DNA from: JAIBJN01 sp963838795
GTDB lineage: Bacteria; Actinomycetota; Thermoleophilia; Gaiellales; Gaiellaceae
Direction: 5' to 3'
DNA: 64,000 bases
NCBI GenBank assembly: GCA_963838795.1
Contig: CAWISL010000018.1
Coordinates: 1-64,000, forward strand
Made by a program: the position numbers and the translations under genes. Below are positions 23,022-31,978 of the stretch, piece after piece (position 1 is the first letter of the stretch; each line of letters starts with the position of its first letter). The notes below the pieces were generated by a model. That model made no database searches and was not told where the DNA came from. It saw nothing but the letters and a program-made list of their open reading frames with translations.

Positions 23022-23771
23022 TCATCGGCCGCCGAAGCGCCGGCGGCGGTTCGCGTACTGGGCGAGCGCCTCCCGGAGCTGACGCTCTCCGAAGTCGGGC
23101 CAGAGGGTGTCGACGAAGACGAGCTCCGTGTAGGCGAGCTGCCAGAGGAGGAAGTTCGAGATGCGCAGCTCGCCGGAGGTGCGGATGAGGAGGTCGGGCT
23201 CCGGCATCTCGGGCGCGTACAGGCGCGAGGCGATGGCGTTCTCGTCGATGTCACGCGGGTCGATCCCCTCCTCCACCAGGCGCCGGGCGGCCTCCACGAT
23301 CTCCGCGCGCCCCCCGTAGTCGAAGGCGATCCACAGCTGGAGCCGCTCGTTCGTGGCGGTCGCCTCCTCGAGCCGCTGGATCTTGGCGAGGAGCGCCTCG
23401 GTGGCGCGGTCGCGCCGGCCGATGAAGCGGGTGCGGACGCCTTCGCGGGCGAGGTCCGGGAGCTCGCGCTCGATCGTCTCCACGAAGATCTCCATCAGGG
23501 CGTCCACCTCGTCGGAGGGACGCGACCAGTTCTCGGTGGAGAAGGCGTACACGCAGAGCGACTCGACGTGGAGGTCGATCGCCGCCTCGACCGTCCGCCG
23601 CAGGGCGCGGGTCCCGGCTCGATGGCCCGCGGCCACCGGAAGCCGCCGGCGCCGAGCCCAGCGGCCGTTGCCGTCCATGATGATCGCCACGGAGCGGGCG
23701 GCATCCGGCAGCTCGCGCTCGCCGGGGGCCTTGAGGCCCCGGAGCGTCCGCAGTCTCGTCAGGAGGTTCAC
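23022..23771 (-). CDS. uppS: Undecaprenyl diphosphate synthase
   Basis: UppS extends farnesyl diphosphate with isopentenyl units in cis configuration to make the wall lipid carrier. The 249 residues contain VAIIMDGNGRWA with the catalytic Asp, AGHRAGTRALRRTVEAA, LCVYAFSTENWSRP, and the C-terminal DLLIRTSGELRISNFLLWQL followed by AYTELVFVDTLWPDF. The start is GTG. Gene order frr-uppS-cdsA-dxr is standard. Confidence 0.96.
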   Translation of the reverse strand: MNLLTRLRTLRGLKAPGERELPDAARSVAIIMDGNGRWARRRRLPVAAGHRAGTRALRRTVEAAIDLHVESLCVYAFSTENWSRPSDEVDALMEIFVETIERELPDLAREGVRTRFIGRRDRATEALLAKIQRLEEATATNERLQLWIAFDYGGRAEIVEAARRLVEEGIDPRDIDENAIASRLYAPEMPEPDLLIRTSGELRISNFLLWQLAYTELVFVDTLWPDFGERQLREALAQYANRRRRFGGR

Positions 23772-23795
23772 GTCACCGAGTCCGGGGCCCGCCCC

Positions 23796-24353
23796 TCAGA
23801 CCTCCAGGATCTCCGCTTCCTTGCGCTTGAGGATCTCGTCGATCTTGGCGACATGCTCGTCGGTGAGCTTCTGCGTGCGCTCCTCCGCTCGCCGCTCCTC
23901 GTCGTCGCCCACGTCACCGTCGCGAACGAGCTCCTTCAGGTGGTGAATGCAGTCGCGCCTGACGTTGCGAACAGCGATCCGCCCCTCCTCGGCCAGGTGA
24001 CGGACGACCTTGACGAGCTCCTCCCGCCGCTCCTCTGTCAGCTGCGGGATCGGGAGGCGGATGAGCTTGCCGTCGTTGGAGGGCGTCAGCCCCAGGTCCG
24101 ATTCCTGCAGCGCGCGCTCGATCGCCTTGATCGAGCTGGGGTCGTAGGGCTGGATCGTCAGCAGTCGCGGCTCCGGGACGTTGATCGTCGAGAGCTGGTT
24201 CAACGGTGTCTCCTGGCCGTAGTAGTCGACCCGGACGCGGTCCAGGAGCGCCGCCGAAGCGCGCCCCGTGCGGATCGTGTTGAACTCGTGCGCGGTCGCC
24301 TCGACCGACTTGTCCATGCGACGCTTCGCGTCGTCGAGCAGCTCATCGATCAT
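23796..24353 (-). CDS. frr: Ribosome recycling factor
   Basis: With EF-G, RRF splits post-termination ribosomes. The protein is exactly 185 residues, the family norm, from the ATG at 24353 preceded by GGAGGG. Conserved segments are TIRTGRASAALLDRVRVDYY, GQETPLNQLSTINVPEPRLL, LPIPQLTEERREELVKVV and VRNVRRD. Its start lies inside the 3' end of pyrH (11-nt overlap), so the two are probably translationally coupled. Confidence 0.97.
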   Translation of the reverse strand: MIDELLDDAKRRMDKSVEATAHEFNTIRTGRASAALLDRVRVDYYGQETPLNQLSTINVPEPRLLTIQPYDPSSIKAIERALQESDLGLTPSNDGKLIRLPIPQLTEERREELVKVVRHLAEEGRIAVRNVRRDCIHHLKELVRDGDVGDDEERRAEERTQKLTDEHVAKIDEILKRKEAEILEV

Positions 24354-25122
24354 GCATCCCTCCGGGAGTCGAGATGATCGTGCCGATTCTCTCACCCGCG
24401 ACCACCCGTTCGATCGTGCCGGGGTCGTCGAGGCCGAAGACGTAGATCGGCAGCCCGTTGTCCATGCACAGCGTGAGCGCGGTCGTGTCCATCACCTTGA
24501 GGCCGCGCTCGATCGCCTCGAGGTGCGTCAGTTCGGGGAGGAAGCTCGCGCCCGGGTCGACGGCCGGGTCACCGTCGTACACGCCGTCGACACCGTTCTT
24601 GCCCATGAGGATCGCGTCGGCGCCGACCTCCAGGGCGCGCAGCGCCGCGGCAGTGTCCGTCGTGAAGAACGGGTTCCCCGTCCCGGCGGCGAAGATAACC
24701 ACACGGCCCTTCTCGAGATGCCGGATCGCCCGCCGGCGGATGTACGGCTCGGCGACCTCGCTGACGGTGATCGCGGAGAGGACACGCGTGTGGGCGCCGA
24801 GGTGCTCGAGCGCGTCCTGGACGGTCAAGCAGTTGAGAACCGTCGCGAGCATGCCGGCGTAGTCCGCAGTCGCCCGGTCCATCCCTTCGGCTGTCGCCTG
24901 CATGCCGCGGTAGATGTTCCCGGCGCCGATCACGACCGCCGTCTCGACACCTCGGTCGTGGACCCGCTTGATCTCCCCGGCGAGCGACTCGACCTTGTCC
25001 GGGCTCATACCGTAGGGCTGGTCGCCCATGAGCGCCTCGCCGGACAGCTTCAGCAGCACGCGCTCGAAGGCGACGCCCCCCGGCGCCGCTTCTCGTGCTC
25101 GCCGGGTCTCCCTTCCGCTCAC
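24343..25122 (-). CDS. pyrH: Uridylate kinase
   Basis: PyrH phosphorylates UMP to UDP. The 259 residues belong to the amino-acid-kinase fold: VLLKLSGEALMGDQPYGMSP, VVIGAGNIYRG, VVIFAAGTGNPFFTTDTAAA and ALRALEVGADAILMGKNGVD. The GTG start overlaps the tsf stop as GTGA. About 16 residues precede the usual N-terminus of the family; no closer start codon exists in frame, so the extension seems genuine. It feeds nucleotide-sugar and wall precursor synthesis. Confidence 0.96.
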   Translation of the reverse strand: MSGRETRRAREAAPGGVAFERVLLKLSGEALMGDQPYGMSPDKVESLAGEIKRVHDRGVETAVVIGAGNIYRGMQATAEGMDRATADYAGMLATVLNCLTVQDALEHLGAHTRVLSAITVSEVAEPYIRRRAIRHLEKGRVVIFAAGTGNPFFTTDTAAALRALEVGADAILMGKNGVDGVYDGDPAVDPGASFLPELTHLEAIERGLKVMDTTALTLCMDNGLPIYVFGLDDPGTIERVVAGERIGTIISTPGGMHDR

Positions 25123-25922
25123 TCGCGGCCGACGTTGTAGCGCACGAAGGCCACCACCTCGGCGCCGTGCTCGTCAAGCGCCCGGCCGACCGTCAAGCTC
25201 GGGTCGTGCACCCAGGCCTGGTCGAGCAGGACAGCCTGCGCGAAAAACCGCTTGGCGAGCATGCCGTCGACGATCTTCCCGCGCACCTCCTCGGGCTTCG
25301 ACTGGACCTCCGGCAGCCTCTCGTAGATGCTTCGCTCCTCGACGACGTCGGCCTCGGGCACGTCCTCCCGCGCGAGGTACAGGGGCTTGGCCGCCGCGAT
25401 GTGCATGGCGACCATCCGCGCGAGCTCGGACGTGGCCCGGGCCTGGACGAGCACGCCGATCTTCTGCGCGGGCGGGTGGATGTAGCCGGCGACGACCTCG
25501 CCCTCGCCGGCCTCGAAGCGCTCCGCCCCGACGACCACGATGTTCTCGCCGAGCTTGGCGACCAGCTCGGCGCGCTCCGCTTCGAGAGCGTGGGCGGCGG
25601 CGGGCCCCTCCGCCGAGACGAGGTCGAGCACGTGCTGGGCGAAGGCCAGGAACTCCTCGTTGCCCGAAACCGGCTCGGTCTCGCAACCGACGGCGACGAT
25701 CGCGCCCTGAGTTTCGGCGACTCGCGACACGACCCTCCCCTCGGACGTCTCCCGACCGGCGCGCTTCCCGGCCTCCGCCAGGCCCTGCTCGCGCAGCGCC
25801 TGCCGGGCGGCCTCGAGATCGCCGCCCGACTCGACGAGCGCGCGCTTGCAGTCCATCATGCCCGCGCCCGTGAGGTCGCGCAGCTCCTTGACGAGCGCCG
25901 CCGGGATCACGGTGGTGCTCAC
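25119..25922 (-). CDS. tsf: Elongation factor Ts
   Basis: EF-Ts is the nucleotide exchange factor for EF-Tu. The protein is 267 residues from the GTG at 25922, overlapping the rpsB stop as GTGA. The N-terminal UBA-like segment reads LVKELRDLTGAGMMDCKRAL, with the EF-Tu-contacting TGAGMMDCK motif. The core has AIVAVGCETEPVSGNEEFLA, MHIAAAKPLYL and a C-terminal module. The rpsB-tsf-pyrH-frr order matches most bacteria. Confidence 0.97.
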   Translation of the reverse strand: MSTTVIPAALVKELRDLTGAGMMDCKRALVESGGDLEAARQALREQGLAEAGKRAGRETSEGRVVSRVAETQGAIVAVGCETEPVSGNEEFLAFAQHVLDLVSAEGPAAAHALEAERAELVAKLGENIVVVGAERFEAGEGEVVAGYIHPPAQKIGVLVQARATSELARMVAMHIAAAKPLYLAREDVPEADVVEERSIYERLPEVQSKPEEVRGKIVDGMLAKRFFAQAVLLDQAWVHDPSLTVGRALDEHGAEVVAFVRYNVGRE

Positions 25923-26755
25923 TGGGTCTCCTCCACGGTCTCGCCGGGGGCCTCGGGCTCCGGCTCGGGAGCCGGCGCGGCGGCGACGGCCGCCGGCTCG
26001 GGCTGGGGATCGACCTGCTCCGCCGGCGGTTCCTCGACGGGAGGCTCCGGCGCGACCATCTCCTCTACCGTCACCTTGGTCTTCCCGGCCTCGATCGCGT
26101 TCGCGATCACGCGGACGATCAGACCGCACGAGCGGATGGCGTCGTCGTTGCCCGGGATCACGTAGTCGGCGTCGTCCGGATCGCAGTTCGTATCGACGAG
26201 CGCGATCACCGGCAGGCCAAGCCGGCGCGCCTCGCGCACGGCCAGCTGCTCCTTGCGGAGGTCGACGACGAACACGGCGTCGGGCACCGACTTCATGTCG
26301 GCGACGCCGCCCAGGTTGACCTCGAGTTTCTCGAGCTCGGCCATCATCGAGATTCGCTCTTTGGACGGGAGCAGCTCGAGCTGGCCCTCGTCCCGCAGCC
26401 GCCGCAGCTCGTGCAGCCGCGCGATGCGCTCCGAGATCGTGCGCCAGTTGGTGAGCAGGCCGCCGAGCCAGCGGTGGTTCACGTAGGGCATGCCGACCCG
26501 CGCAGCCTCCTCGGCGACCGCATCCTGGCACTGCTTCTTCGTGCCGACGAACATGATCGATCCGCCCCGCTCGGAGACGTTCCGGGCGAACGCGGCAGCC
26601 TGCTCCGTCAGGTCGAGCGTCTGCTGCAGGTCGATGATGTAGATGCCGCCGCGCTCCGTGAAGATGAAGCGGCGCATCTTCGGGTTCCAGCGGCGGGTCT
26701 GGTGGCCGAAGTGAACTCCGGCCTCCAGAAGCTCTCGCATGGAGACAACGGACAC
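25919..26755 (-). CDS. rpsB: Ribosomal protein S2
   Basis: This is a small-subunit protein. The 278 residues begin VVSMRELLEAGVHFGHQTRR; the GTG start at 26755 has GAGGAAG upstream. Conserved parts are RFIFTERGGIYIIDLQQTL, VGTKKQCQDAV, PYVNHRWLGGLLTNW and VALVDTNCDPDDADYVIPGN-type sequence. After the S2 fold, about 45 residues of Pro/Glu/Ala-rich low complexity form a C-terminal extension. The leader is about 115 nt and contains a hairpin (26807-26823). Confidence 0.97.
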   Translation of the reverse strand: MSVVSMRELLEAGVHFGHQTRRWNPKMRRFIFTERGGIYIIDLQQTLDLTEQAAAFARNVSERGGSIMFVGTKKQCQDAVAEEAARVGMPYVNHRWLGGLLTNWRTISERIARLHELRRLRDEGQLELLPSKERISMMAELEKLEVNLGGVADMKSVPDAVFVVDLRKEQLAVREARRLGLPVIALVDTNCDPDDADYVIPGNDDAIRSCGLIVRVIANAIEAGKTKVTVEEMVAPEPPVEEPPAEQVDPQPEPAAVAAAPAPEPEPEAPGETVEETQ

Positions 26756-26880
26756 TGGTCTTCCTCCTCGGTTCTGGGCTCTATCGGCCGGCGGGAACGG
26801 ATGGAACCGGGCACAGTGCCCGGCACCGCCACCCGCGTTCTTCCGCCGGGTCGGGTGCAGAAACTCGGGGCATTCTAGCC
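26756..26880 (-). promoter_or_regulatory. rpsB leader with hairpin and -10-like TAGAAT
   Basis: On the minus strand TAGAAT (26875-26880 region) could be the -10 of the rpsB operon, giving a leader of about 110 nt. CCGGGCA/TGCCCGG (26807-26823, 3-nt loop) forms a perfect hairpin within it. Ribosomal protein S2 autoregulates through leader RNA in other bacteria. Whether this hairpin does the same is unknown. Confidence 0.45.
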
Positions 26881-26904
26881 GACACCTTCCCTACTCTGGG
26901 ATCC

Positions 26905-27696
26905 GTGCACGGGGTCGTGAGGCTGCCCGCATGGGATCTGGCGATCGAGTGCGTCGACGAGGCGCTCGCGTCTGGCGCGGTGCCTTCGCTGGAGCGGCTG
27001 GGACGCCTCGGTCAGCTCGGCTCCCTGCCGTCCTTCATCGCGGCGCTCGAGGAGGGCGACGATCCTCGCGGGCTGGCCGCCGATTTCGCCCGGGAGCGGG
27101 AAAGCCTCGGGCTCGCGCCCGCCGAGGTCACCGCCGAGCTGCTCGTGCTCGGGCGCGTCCTCGATCGCCACGGCGAGATCGAGGCGCGCGCGGCCGTCGA
27201 CCGGTGTCTCGTCGGCTACGTGGAGCGGGTGACAGCCGAGCTCGCCGACAGTGCGCGCCGGGACCCGCTTACCGGCCTGCTCAACCACCGCGCGTTCCAC
27301 GCTCAGCTCTCGTTCGAGGCCGGGCGGGCCCGCCGATACCGGGGAAGCTTCGCGCTCGTGCTGTTCGACCTCGACCACTTCAAGCAGGCAAACGACCGCC
27401 AGGGCCATCAGGAAGGCGACCGACTGCTGCGCGCCTTCGCCGCGGCACTCGCCGGCACGCTTCGCGAGACGGACGTCGCGGGCCGGGTCGGCGGCGACGA
27501 GTTCGCAGCGATTCTCCCCACCGCCGGTCCGGCCGACGTGGACGCGTTCGTCTCCCGCCTTCGACTCCGGCTTCCCGAAGGCCTCTCGGTCAGCGCCGGC
27601 GCCGCGCACCTTCCGGCCGAGTGCACGGCCGTCGAGCACCTGCTCGAGACCGCCGACAGGCGGCTCTACTCGGACAAGACGGCCAGGGCCGCGTAG
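26905..27696 (+). CDS. GGDEF diguanylate cyclase
   Basis: It synthesises c-di-GMP from two GTP. The 263 residues have a helical N-terminal domain of about 110 residues (no recognised sensor fold). Then comes a GGDEF domain starting at RRDPLTGLLNHRAF, with LVLFDLDHFKQANDRQGHQE, the intact active site RVGGDEFAA and the product-inhibition I-site RETD exactly five residues before GGDEF. No transmembrane segment is seen, so it is cytosolic. TACTCT 7 nt before the GTG indicates a leaderless promoter, divergent from rpsB. It may feed the RsiG-like protein at 8.7 kb; that link is inference. Confidence 0.92.
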   Translation: MHGVVRLPAWDLAIECVDEALASGAVPSLERLGRLGQLGSLPSFIAALEEGDDPRGLAADFARERESLGLAPAEVTAELLVLGRVLDRHGEIEARAAVDRCLVGYVERVTAELADSARRDPLTGLLNHRAFHAQLSFEAGRARRYRGSFALVLFDLDHFKQANDRQGHQEGDRLLRAFAAALAGTLRETDVAGRVGGDEFAAILPTAGPADVDAFVSRLRLRLPEGLSVSAGAAHLPAECTAVEHLLETADRRLYSDKTARAA

Positions 27697-27749
27697 CGTT
27701 CAGTCCGTCTGGGCCGGGCCGTGGCGCGAAGGGACCGTGGCGATCCCTC

Positions 27750-30700
27750 CTAGAAGACGTTCTCGACGCTGTTCGTCTTATCCGACTTGTCCTTGCGGAC
27801 GCGGTCGGTGCCGCCGCCGCCCCTGACGGTGGTCTCCTTGACCCCGTCGCGGGCGAAGAGGGTGTCGTTGTCGTCACCACCGTCGAACTTGTCGACTGCC
27901 GAGCCCCCGGTGAGCTTGTCGTTGCCCGCTCCGCCGCAGATGACGTCCTTGCCGCCCTTGCCGTCGAGCTTGTCATTGCCGCCGAGGCCCACGATCACGT
28001 CGGCGCCCGACCCGCCGTTGATCGTGTTCGCCGCCTCGGTTCCCACCTTCGTGGCCGGCTTGCCGAGGCATGTCGGTGTTGGCGTCCCGTAGACGAGCAG
28101 CTCCGCGAGGTCCATGAACTGCCCGTGCCCGTGGTTCGACGTGATCGTGAAGCGGACGTACTGCACCGCCTTGCGGAGCGAGATCGGGACCGCGTTGAGC
28201 TGGTGCGCCTGGCCTAACGCGAAGGATCCGGTGTCCACGACCGTCCACGAGCCGCCCGCCCCCGTCTTCGACGTCTCGATCTTGTATCCCTGGGCCGACG
28301 CGCTCTCCGGATCGCCGCAGACCGCTCCGGGGTCGACCGCGAACGAGCTTACGTCCACATAAGCGGGGAGCTTCACCGTGATCGAGCGCGCTCCCGTTGG
28401 TGCGAGGTTCGGCCTGATGGTGGACCAGCCCGTTCCCACGGACTGGTCGATCGCGTGCGCCGGTCCGCAGCCGAACCCCGTGAAGTTCGGCCCGGTGAAG
28501 GCGTGGATGCGACCGCCGCCGTCGTAGGAGGCCCAGTCGCGTCGGACGAGGAAGTCGGCCGTGCTCTCCGTATCGGCGAGGATGTCGACGTTCGAGGCGA
28601 CGTCGCGGTCGTACCCGGTCTTCGCGGCGACCACCTGCGGATACGTTCCGACCGGCACGTCGACGACCACGTACTGCCCGAGCGCGTCCGTCGTGTCGGA
28701 GAGATCGAGGCCGGCGAAGCCGACCTTGACGCCTGCGACCGGGAGCCCGGTGTCCGGGTCGGTGACCACGCCGGCGAGTGATCCCACGCCGTCACCCGGG
28801 TCGGGCGGGAGCGCGAAGCTCTCGATCGGCGCCGTGTCGTCGGCGTCCTCGGTCGCCGCGAAGTACCCCATGCCGCGACCCGCGAAGACCTGCCAGATCG
28901 TCGCCTCGCGATCGGCACGGCCGTCGAGGATCCCGACCTGGTTGGCCTGCAGGATGGCGTTGCGCATGTCGAGGAAGGACGGGTTCCGGGGAGCGAGGCG
29001 CATTGCCTCGGTGACGAGGAAGCGCGTGTCGCCGACTCCGGCCGCCTGGCGGAGGCTCCAGAGCGTCTGCGCCCAGATCTCGCCGTCCGCGTGCACCTCG
29101 GGGCCGCCCGACCAGACACGGCCCATGTCACCGAGCGTGTAGCCGCCCTGGCTGCCGGTGTCGTCCCCGCCGGGACACGCGGACGTCGCGGGCGCGACGG
29201 GGCAGTCAAGCCCTTCCGTTCGCAGAGTCTGCCGGTTGTTCCCGAGGTAGCGGTCGAGCTTCACGTCGCCGACCGCCCCGGTGTTCGGGGCGAAGCCCTC
29301 GTCGACGAGGAAGTCCATCGCGTACCAGTCGCTCCAGCCCTCGCCCATGGCCCCGGACTGGAAGGAGTCAAGCGCGCCCCAGCCGTCCGCGTACGTGATC
29401 AGGCGGTTGGAGAGCCCGTGCGCGTACTCGTGATAGACGACGGCCGCGTCGTCACCGCCGTTCACGTCCGGGGTCGGATCGGTGTTGATGTTCCCCGTCA
29501 TCGACGTGAACAGGTACATCTGCATCCGCGGCGACTGTCCTTCGGGAGGGGTGAACATGTTGGCGTTGTTCACGTGAAAGGCGTCAGGCATGTGCAGGCC
29601 GAGGAACTGGCCGGAGACGCCGGTGTCTGCGCCGTCGCCTGCGTGGGCGACGACCTTGTCCCCACCCTCGAAGTTCTGCGTCGTCCACGCGATGTCCGGG
29701 TCGTCCTGCAGGTGATCGTGGAAGCGGTTCACGAAGTAGAAGACCTGGATCGCGTTCTGGCGCCGGTTGACGTACCAGCCGGGCGGCTGCGGGAAGGGGC
29801 CGTTGTCGGTGCTGTCCCAGGAGCAGGAGCTCGTGTAGGTCGGCGCGCACAGGCCGGCCGCGTGCGTGTAGTCGTTGAAGCTCCACGAGAGCGTCGGGTT
29901 GGTCTCCTCGTTGCCGCCGACGCCGCCTCCGCCGGACGCGTCAGAGGCGTCGTTGTCGTTCCAGTCGGAGAAGACGCGGGCGTTCGCTCCGTTCAACGTC
30001 TCCGCGCTCGCCGAAAGCCATCCGAGGGCGGTGAAGTTCCGGGAGACCTGGGCGCCGCCGGAGGGCGCGCCGGGGTAGTAGTCCCACGCCAGGCCGCTGA
30101 CTTGCTCGACCTTGTTCTCACTCTGAAGGACCTCCCCGCTCGCAGCATCGACGAGCGACGTGTACACCTCGTCGGAGTCGGCGTCCGCCGTCACGCGCCA
30201 GGCAAGCCGCACGCCTCTCCCGGTGTTGACGAGGACGAGAGCGGCGTCGTGCCCGCCGGCGAACCGGGTCGCCTGCGCGGCCCCGCGAGGAGCGGCGAGA
30301 CGCCGCGGCGCGCGGCCCGCTGGATGATCCTCGGCCTCGAGGGCGAAGGCGACCGCCTCACCCCCGCTCACCGAGGCAGCTTCCGCGGGGAGCTCGAGAT
30401 CGGGCAGCGGGGACCCGAGGATGTTCACGATGCGCCCGTCGCTCGTCACGCTCGCGCGCAGATCGTTCTCGAAGGCCGGAATCCCTCCGGCTTCCTGCGC
30501 CCAGAGGAGGTGGCGCACGCCGAAGGCGTCGGTCTCGTCTCGAACGAGCCGCAGGCCCGCGAGGTCGTCCTCGTCCAGCCCGAAGACGCTTTCGTTGGCG
30601 TGGACGTAGTCGAGGACGACGTCCACGGCGTCGCCGCCGGCCGGTTCAGTGAGGAACCCGTCGAGCCGCGCGACGACGCGCGGCGTGCCGGTCAGCGGAT

Positions 30701-30881
30701 CGAGGTCGACGACACCCTGCGCTCCGAGCGAGGCACGAAGTGACTCGTCTGGCGCGGCGGCCGGAGTGCCGGCGGCCGTCGCAGCCGAGAGGCTGACGAC
30801 GATCAGCGACGCCACGGTCGCTGCAGGCACACGAAGGCGACGGGGCGGCTGCAGAGTAGTCACGGGCTGTGAACCCCTCAC
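27750..30881 (-). CDS. Secreted M36 (fungalysin-type) metalloprotease with adhesive C-terminus
   Basis: The protein is 1043 residues. A signal peptide (about 17-38) leads to an FTP-like propeptide region (about 45-255). The catalytic M36 domain has HEYAH (484-488) and the downstream GEGWSDW (513-519) zinc ligand/active-site motif. After about residue 695 come a carboxypeptidase-regulatory-like beta-sandwich (SLAGVVTDPDTGLPVAGVKV), a discoidin/F5-8-like region and C-terminal RTX Ca-binding repeats (GGSGADVIVGLGGNDKLDG). It probably degrades extracellular protein. Two GTG starts are possible (30881 or 30863); the second has GAGGGG at better spacing. It lies 5 nt after rluD. The TAG stop is followed by GAGGGA. 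Confidence 0.92.
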   Translation of the reverse strand: MRGSQPVTTLQPPRRLRVPAATVASLIVVSLSAATAAGTPAAAPDESLRASLGAQGVVDLDPLTGTPRVVARLDGFLTEPAGGDAVDVVLDYVHANESVFGLDEDDLAGLRLVRDETDAFGVRHLLWAQEAGGIPAFENDLRASVTSDGRIVNILGSPLPDLELPAEAASVSGGEAVAFALEAEDHPAGRAPRRLAAPRGAAQATRFAGGHDAALVLVNTGRGVRLAWRVTADADSDEVYTSLVDAASGEVLQSENKVEQVSGLAWDYYPGAPSGGAQVSRNFTALGWLSASAETLNGANARVFSDWNDNDASDASGGGGVGGNEETNPTLSWSFNDYTHAAGLCAPTYTSSCSWDSTDNGPFPQPPGWYVNRRQNAIQVFYFVNRFHDHLQDDPDIAWTTQNFEGGDKVVAHAGDGADTGVSGQFLGLHMPDAFHVNNANMFTPPEGQSPRMQMYLFTSMTGNINTDPTPDVNGGDDAAVVYHEYAHGLSNRLITYADGWGALDSFQSGAMGEGWSDWYAMDFLVDEGFAPNTGAVGDVKLDRYLGNNRQTLRTEGLDCPVAPATSACPGGDDTGSQGGYTLGDMGRVWSGGPEVHADGEIWAQTLWSLRQAAGVGDTRFLVTEAMRLAPRNPSFLDMRNAILQANQVGILDGRADREATIWQVFAGRGMGYFAATEDADDTAPIESFALPPDPGDGVGSLAGVVTDPDTGLPVAGVKVGFAGLDLSDTTDALGQYVVVDVPVGTYPQVVAAKTGYDRDVASNVDILADTESTADFLVRRDWASYDGGGRIHAFTGPNFTGFGCGPAHAIDQSVGTGWSTIRPNLAPTGARSITVKLPAYVDVSSFAVDPGAVCGDPESASAQGYKIETSKTGAGGSWTVVDTGSFALGQAHQLNAVPISLRKAVQYVRFTITSNHGHGQFMDLAELLVYGTPTPTCLGKPATKVGTEAANTINGGSGADVIVGLGGNDKLDGKGGKDVICGGAGNDKLTGGSAVDKFDGGDDNDTLFARDGVKETTVRGGGGTDRVRKDKSDKTNSVENVF

Positions 30882-30886
30882 TGACG

Positions 30887-31822
30887 CTAGCCCTGGTCAG
30901 CGCCGGGGGCGTCCCCCGTTCGAGCCATGTCCAGCGCCCGCGCGAGGTCCGGCGGGAGCGGCGAGGTGACGTCGACCCTCTCGTCTGCCAGGGGATGCGG
31001 AAACGCGAGGCGCGCGGCGTGCAGAAACTGGCGCTCGAGCCCCAGATCACCCGGCACCCCGTATGTCGGGTCGCCGACGACGGGCAAGTCGATCGCCCCG
31101 AGGTGGACGCGAATCTGATGCGTCCTGCCGGTCTGGAGCCGAGCCCGCAGGAGCGCATACGGGGGGAGCAGGTCCAGCACCTCGAACTCGGTGACGGCGT
31201 CCCGCGGCGTGGCCGTGTCGAGCGAGTGGCGCGTCGGGTCGCGGCGGTCGCGGCCGATCGGCGCCTCGATCCTTCCGGCACGAGAGCGCGGGCGCCCGCG
31301 GACGAGGACGAAATACTCCCGGACCAGCTCGCGCCGGCGCAGAAGCCGCTGCAGCCGGCGGTGGGCCTCCTCCGAGCGCGCGACCACGAGCAGGCCCGAG
31401 GTGTCCCGATCGAGCCGGTGGACGATCCCCGGCCGCGCCGGCTCCCCTCCGCCCGTGACCGCATGCGCGAGTAGGCCGTGGACAAGCGTTCCGTGGGGGT
31501 GGCCGGACGAGGGATGGACGACGACGCCGGCGGGCTTGTCCACGACGAGCAGGTGCTCGTCCTCGTAGGCGATGTGGAGGCCTTCGACCGGCTCGGGGAC
31601 GAGCGCCGGCTCACGCCGGTCGGGTAGCTCGAGCTCGACATCCTCTCCGCCCTCGAGCCTGTGGCTCTTCGCCCGCCGCGCCCCGTCGACGAGCACGGCG
31701 CCCTCGCTCACGAGCCGCTCGGCGACAGCGCGGGAGCCGACGCCCTCTTGGGTCGCGAGGAAGCGATCGAGCCGCTCGCCGGCCGCCTCCGGCGGCACGA
31801 CCAACCTCAGAGCCCGGACCAC
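30887..31822 (-). CDS. rluD: RluD-type 23S rRNA pseudouridine synthase
   Basis: This RluA-family enzyme isomerises uridines in 23S rRNA. It is 311 residues if started at the GTG at 31822; the upstream open frame is repeat sequence (31826-31972) and not homologous. It has an N-terminal S4 RNA-binding domain (ERLDRFLATQEGVGSRAVAE), then the catalytic domain with PAGVVVHPSSGHPHGTLVHG and GIVHRLDRDTSGLLVVARSE, which includes the catalytic Asp. Downstream are RTHQIRVHLGAIDLPVVGDP-type sequence and FLHAARLAFPHP. Adjacency to lspA is a widely conserved pair. Confidence 0.94.
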   Translation of the reverse strand: MVRALRLVVPPEAAGERLDRFLATQEGVGSRAVAERLVSEGAVLVDGARRAKSHRLEGGEDVELELPDRREPALVPEPVEGLHIAYEDEHLLVVDKPAGVVVHPSSGHPHGTLVHGLLAHAVTGGGEPARPGIVHRLDRDTSGLLVVARSEEAHRRLQRLLRRRELVREYFVLVRGRPRSRAGRIEAPIGRDRRDPTRHSLDTATPRDAVTEFEVLDLLPPYALLRARLQTGRTHQIRVHLGAIDLPVVGDPTYGVPGDLGLERQFLHAARLAFPHPLADERVDVTSPLPPDLARALDMARTGDAPGADQG

Positions 31823-31825
31823 GAT

Positions 31826-31972
31826 GAAGCCTTGAGTCGCCGTGACGCCCTGGCCGGCGCGCTGCGGCGTCCTCGGTTGCGCCCGTAGCCTCCGGCTACG
31901 AGCGCGCCCTGCGTCCGTGCATCGCACTCGCCCAGGACGCCCCGTCGACGAAGCGTCATCCTGGTTCGAGCT
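31826..31972 (+). repeat. Interspersed repeat, copy A
   Basis: The copy fills the gap between lspA and rluD. Its core GCGGCGTCCTCGGTTGCGCC, then CGTAGCCTCCGGCTACGA, then CGCGCCCTGCGT, is nearly identical to copy B (33828-33990, opposite orientation) and recognisably shared with copy C (54299-54465). The GTAGCC-TCC-GGCTAC palindrome is central. The right end reads GAAGCGTCATCCTGGTTCGA; the left end appears truncated at the rluD start. Confidence 0.85.
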
Positions 31973-31978
31973 CTAGCT

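Noticed and set aside
31823..31927. N-terminal extension of RluD
   Set aside because: The codons belong to repeat copy A and do not resemble the RluD family; start placed at GTG 31822.
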